Assembly (NCBI GenBank): GCA_012521895.1
Contig: JAAYLK010000035.1
Span: 1-62,301, forward strand
Direction: 5' to 3'
Source: Clostridiales bacterium
GTDB taxonomy: Bacteria > Bacillota > Clostridia > Christensenellales > Aristaeellaceae
DNA length: 62,301 nt
The notes below the pieces were generated by a model. That model was not told the DNA's origin and ran no database searches. It saw only the letters and a program-made list of their open reading frames with translations. A program made the translations under genes and the position numbers. Positions 61,321 to 62,301 of the stretch are shown here, in pieces. Positions within the stretch are counted from its first letter, which is position 1, and each line of letters opens with the position of its first letter.

Positions 61321-61877
61321 CAGTTTGCCTCGTAGGCTGCGCGCGGGCCACCGATGTACTTGGGCCGGGTCCTGGCGCACAGGATGTTGGCATGGCCAAT
61401 CTGCTGGATGCCAAGCCTGACCGGCACCGCCACACGCTTTAGGTGCATGCCGATCAGGGTGCCGCCGATGTCCAATCCCGCGTCCGCGCAAATGGTTTCC
61501 ACCAGCACCGGGTCCTTCATGTGCTGGTAGGCCACCACGCTGAAAGAGCCGCCCGCGTCTGGCTTGGGGATGGCGTTGACAATCTCATAATGCCGTGACA
61601 GCGCGACTTCGCGCTCTATCACCAGGGCGCGGTTCAAGTGTTCACAGCACTGCACCGCCAGGGAGACCCCCTTCCTGGCAAGAATGGGCGCGATGCCCTC
61701 ATGCGCGGCCATGGCCGCCTCCATGCTGCTGTGTTTGCCGATGCGCTCCCCCACCATTTCACTGGAGGAGCAACCGATGACCAAGAGCTGGCCGGGCTGA
61801 AGCTTCGCGATGTCAATCAATTCAGTGATTGCCTGGCTGGCTTGCAGGCGTATCTGATCAAACAGGGATTGCTCCAT
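61320..61877 (-). CDS. ywlG: UPF0340 (YwlG) family protein
   Basis: 185 residues. LLVIGCSSSEMVGERIGKHSS near the N-terminus, VSLAVQCCEHLNRALVIER, PDAGGSFSVVAY and GLDIGGTLIGMHLKRV are the conserved UPF0340 segments. Function is unknown. ATG 61877 lies 8 bases after AGGAGAGG; ATG codons at 61898 to 61916 are in frame but less well placed. It comes after the tRNA terminator and is coupled to yggS. Confidence 0.9.
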   Translation of the reverse strand: MEQSLFDQIRLQASQAITELIDIAKLQPGQLLVIGCSSSEMVGERIGKHSSMEAAMAAHEGIAPILARKGVSLAVQCCEHLNRALVIEREVALSRHYEIVNAIPKPDAGGSFSVVAYQHMKDPVLVETICADAGLDIGGTLIGMHLKRVAVPVRLGIQQIGHANILCARTRPKYIGGPRAAYEAN

Positions 61878-61979
61878 CTTTTCATCCTCTCCTGACATTA
61901 TCCCGCGTTCCATCATTAGAACACATTCTGCCCTTATTTTAGCACAGTCAGACAAGCCCTTCAGCATTTGATAGACAAA

Positions 61980-62004
61980 GAAAAACCCCGGATTGCTCCG
62001 GGGG
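61980..62004 (-). terminator. intrinsic terminator of the tRNA cluster
   Basis: On the minus strand CCCCGGA, loop GCAA and TCCGGGG are followed by TTTTTC, 12 bases after tRNA-Cys. Confidence 0.9.
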
Positions 62005-62015
62005 TCATCATCGTT

Positions 62016-62090
62016 TGGAGGCGCCACCCAGATTCGAACTGGGGAATAAAGGTTTTGCAGACCTTCGCCTTACCACTTGGCTATGGCGCC
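62016..62090 (-). tRNA. tRNA-Cys (GCA)
   Basis: 75 bases including an encoded CCA. The acceptor stem GGCGCCA/TGGCGCC is perfect, the anticodon loop reads CTGCAAA with GCA, the T loop is TTCGAAT, and the discriminator base is U, as required for cysteine tRNAs. Confidence 0.96.
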
Positions 62091-62174
62091 GTCTTGCTTG
62101 CCTTGGTCAGGCGGCAAGCCTCGCCTTGAGAGCTTGTGCTGTGTGCCTTGCGTCACAACACGGTGAGGGAAAAT

Positions 62175-62250
62175 TGGAGCGGTAGACGAGACTCGGACTC
62201 GCGACCTCAACCTTGGCAAGGTTGCGCTCTACCAACTGAGCTACTACCGC
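62175..62250 (-). tRNA. tRNA-Gly (GCC)
   Basis: 76 bases including encoded CCA. Acceptor GCGGTAG/CTACCGC; anticodon arm CAACC-TTGCCAA-GGTTG gives GCC; the T loop is GTCCGAGTC rather than the commoner GTTCGAATC; the discriminator is U. Confidence 0.95.
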
Positions 62251-62253
62251 AGA

Positions 62254-62301
62254 TGGTGCCTTGGGGCGGAATTGAACCACCGACACGCAGATTTTCAGTC
62301 T
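62254..62301 (-). tRNA. tRNA-Phe (GAA), 5' part beyond the window
   Basis: The 3' 48 bases are present: anticodon-loop sequence CTGAAAA with GAA, the variable loop CGTGTC, T arm GGTGGTTCAATTCCGCC, acceptor 3' strand CCAAGGC, discriminator A and encoded CCA. The 5' half lies outside the window. Confidence 0.9.

Noticed and set aside
1-62301. Mobile elements, prophage genes, toxin-antitoxin pairs or restriction systems
   Set aside because: No transposase, integrase, phage structural gene, terminal inverted repeat or methyltransferase was seen. The nuclease-SNF2 protein has no methylase or specificity partner.

Overview
The window (62.3 kb, GC-rich) reads as a core chromosomal segment of a low-copy-repeat, GC-rich member of the Bacillota, most likely a Clostridia-type anaerobe. 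The evidence is the gene set: YloU/YloV, RnpM (YlxR) and YlxQ in a nusA-infB operon, DarA-HolB-RicT, PgpH, formate-tetrahydrofolate ligase, a SAM-I riboswitch on metK, and Bacillota-style intrinsic terminators and sigma-A promoters with strong AGGAGG ribosome binding sites. I see no insertion sequence, prophage, CRISPR array or plasmid gene. Coding density is very high, many genes overlap by 4-20 bases, and no gene-free stretch exceeds 300 bases.

Layout. 1-3.9 kb (minus): fatty-acid-kinase-like YloV (cut by the window edge), Asp23/YloU, and a secreted L,D-transpeptidase. 4.0-11.3 kb (plus): a nuclease-SNF2 helicase fusion, ruvC-ruvA-ruvB, queA and the pseudouridine catabolism pair psuK-psuG, probably one transcript. 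11.3-12.2 kb (minus): an HD hydrolase and rpsT. 12.4-18.5 kb (plus): phoH, pgpH, a ybeY-cytidine deaminase fusion, era, apbE. 18.5-25.9 kb (minus): a GntR regulator, fhs, an Lrp regulator, an aminotransferase, a CapA-like protein, a degenerate isopropylmalate-dehydrogenase-like protein and an alkaline-phosphatase-superfamily enzyme, tightly packed. 26.0-33.5 kb (minus): rimP-nusA-rnpM-ylxQ-infB-rbfA-nrnA-truB behind a leader with its own terminator hairpin. 33.6-35.5 kb (plus): tyrS and yigZ. 35.5-37.2 kb (minus): a Cof-type HAD phosphatase and an RluA-type pseudouridine synthase. 37.4-42.1 kb (plus): a branched-chain-amino-acid-type ABC importer in which LivM and LivG are one polypeptide. 42.1-44.8 kb: metK (minus, SAM-I riboswitch), udk (plus), mntP (minus). 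45-46.4 kb (plus): a lipoprotein with four peptidoglycan-binding domains. 46.5-52.9 kb (minus): plsX-acpP-rnc-smc-ftsY. 53.1-57.1 kb (plus): darA-holB-ricT and pepF, the last interrupted by an in-frame TAG. 57.2-61.9 kb (minus): a YwlG-like gene, yggS, then FHA-ftsW/rodA-penicillin-binding protein. 62.0-62.3 kb (minus): tRNA-Cys, tRNA-Gly and a cut tRNA-Phe.

The functions are mostly housekeeping: translation and ribosome maturation, RNA modification, recombination, chromosome organisation, protein targeting, lipid and wall synthesis, and cyclic-di-AMP turnover (PgpH) and sensing (DarA). I did not find a convincing undescribed defence or mobile system. The most unusual items are the PD-(D/E)XK-SNF2 fusion beside ruvCAB, the YbeY-Cdd fusion, the LivM-LivG fusion, the amber-interrupted pepF, the pseudoenzyme-like gene in the fhs cluster, a 30-base tandem repeat inside infB, and a mntP terminator buried inside the udk coding sequence. 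All assignments are from reading motifs and context; no database search was run.
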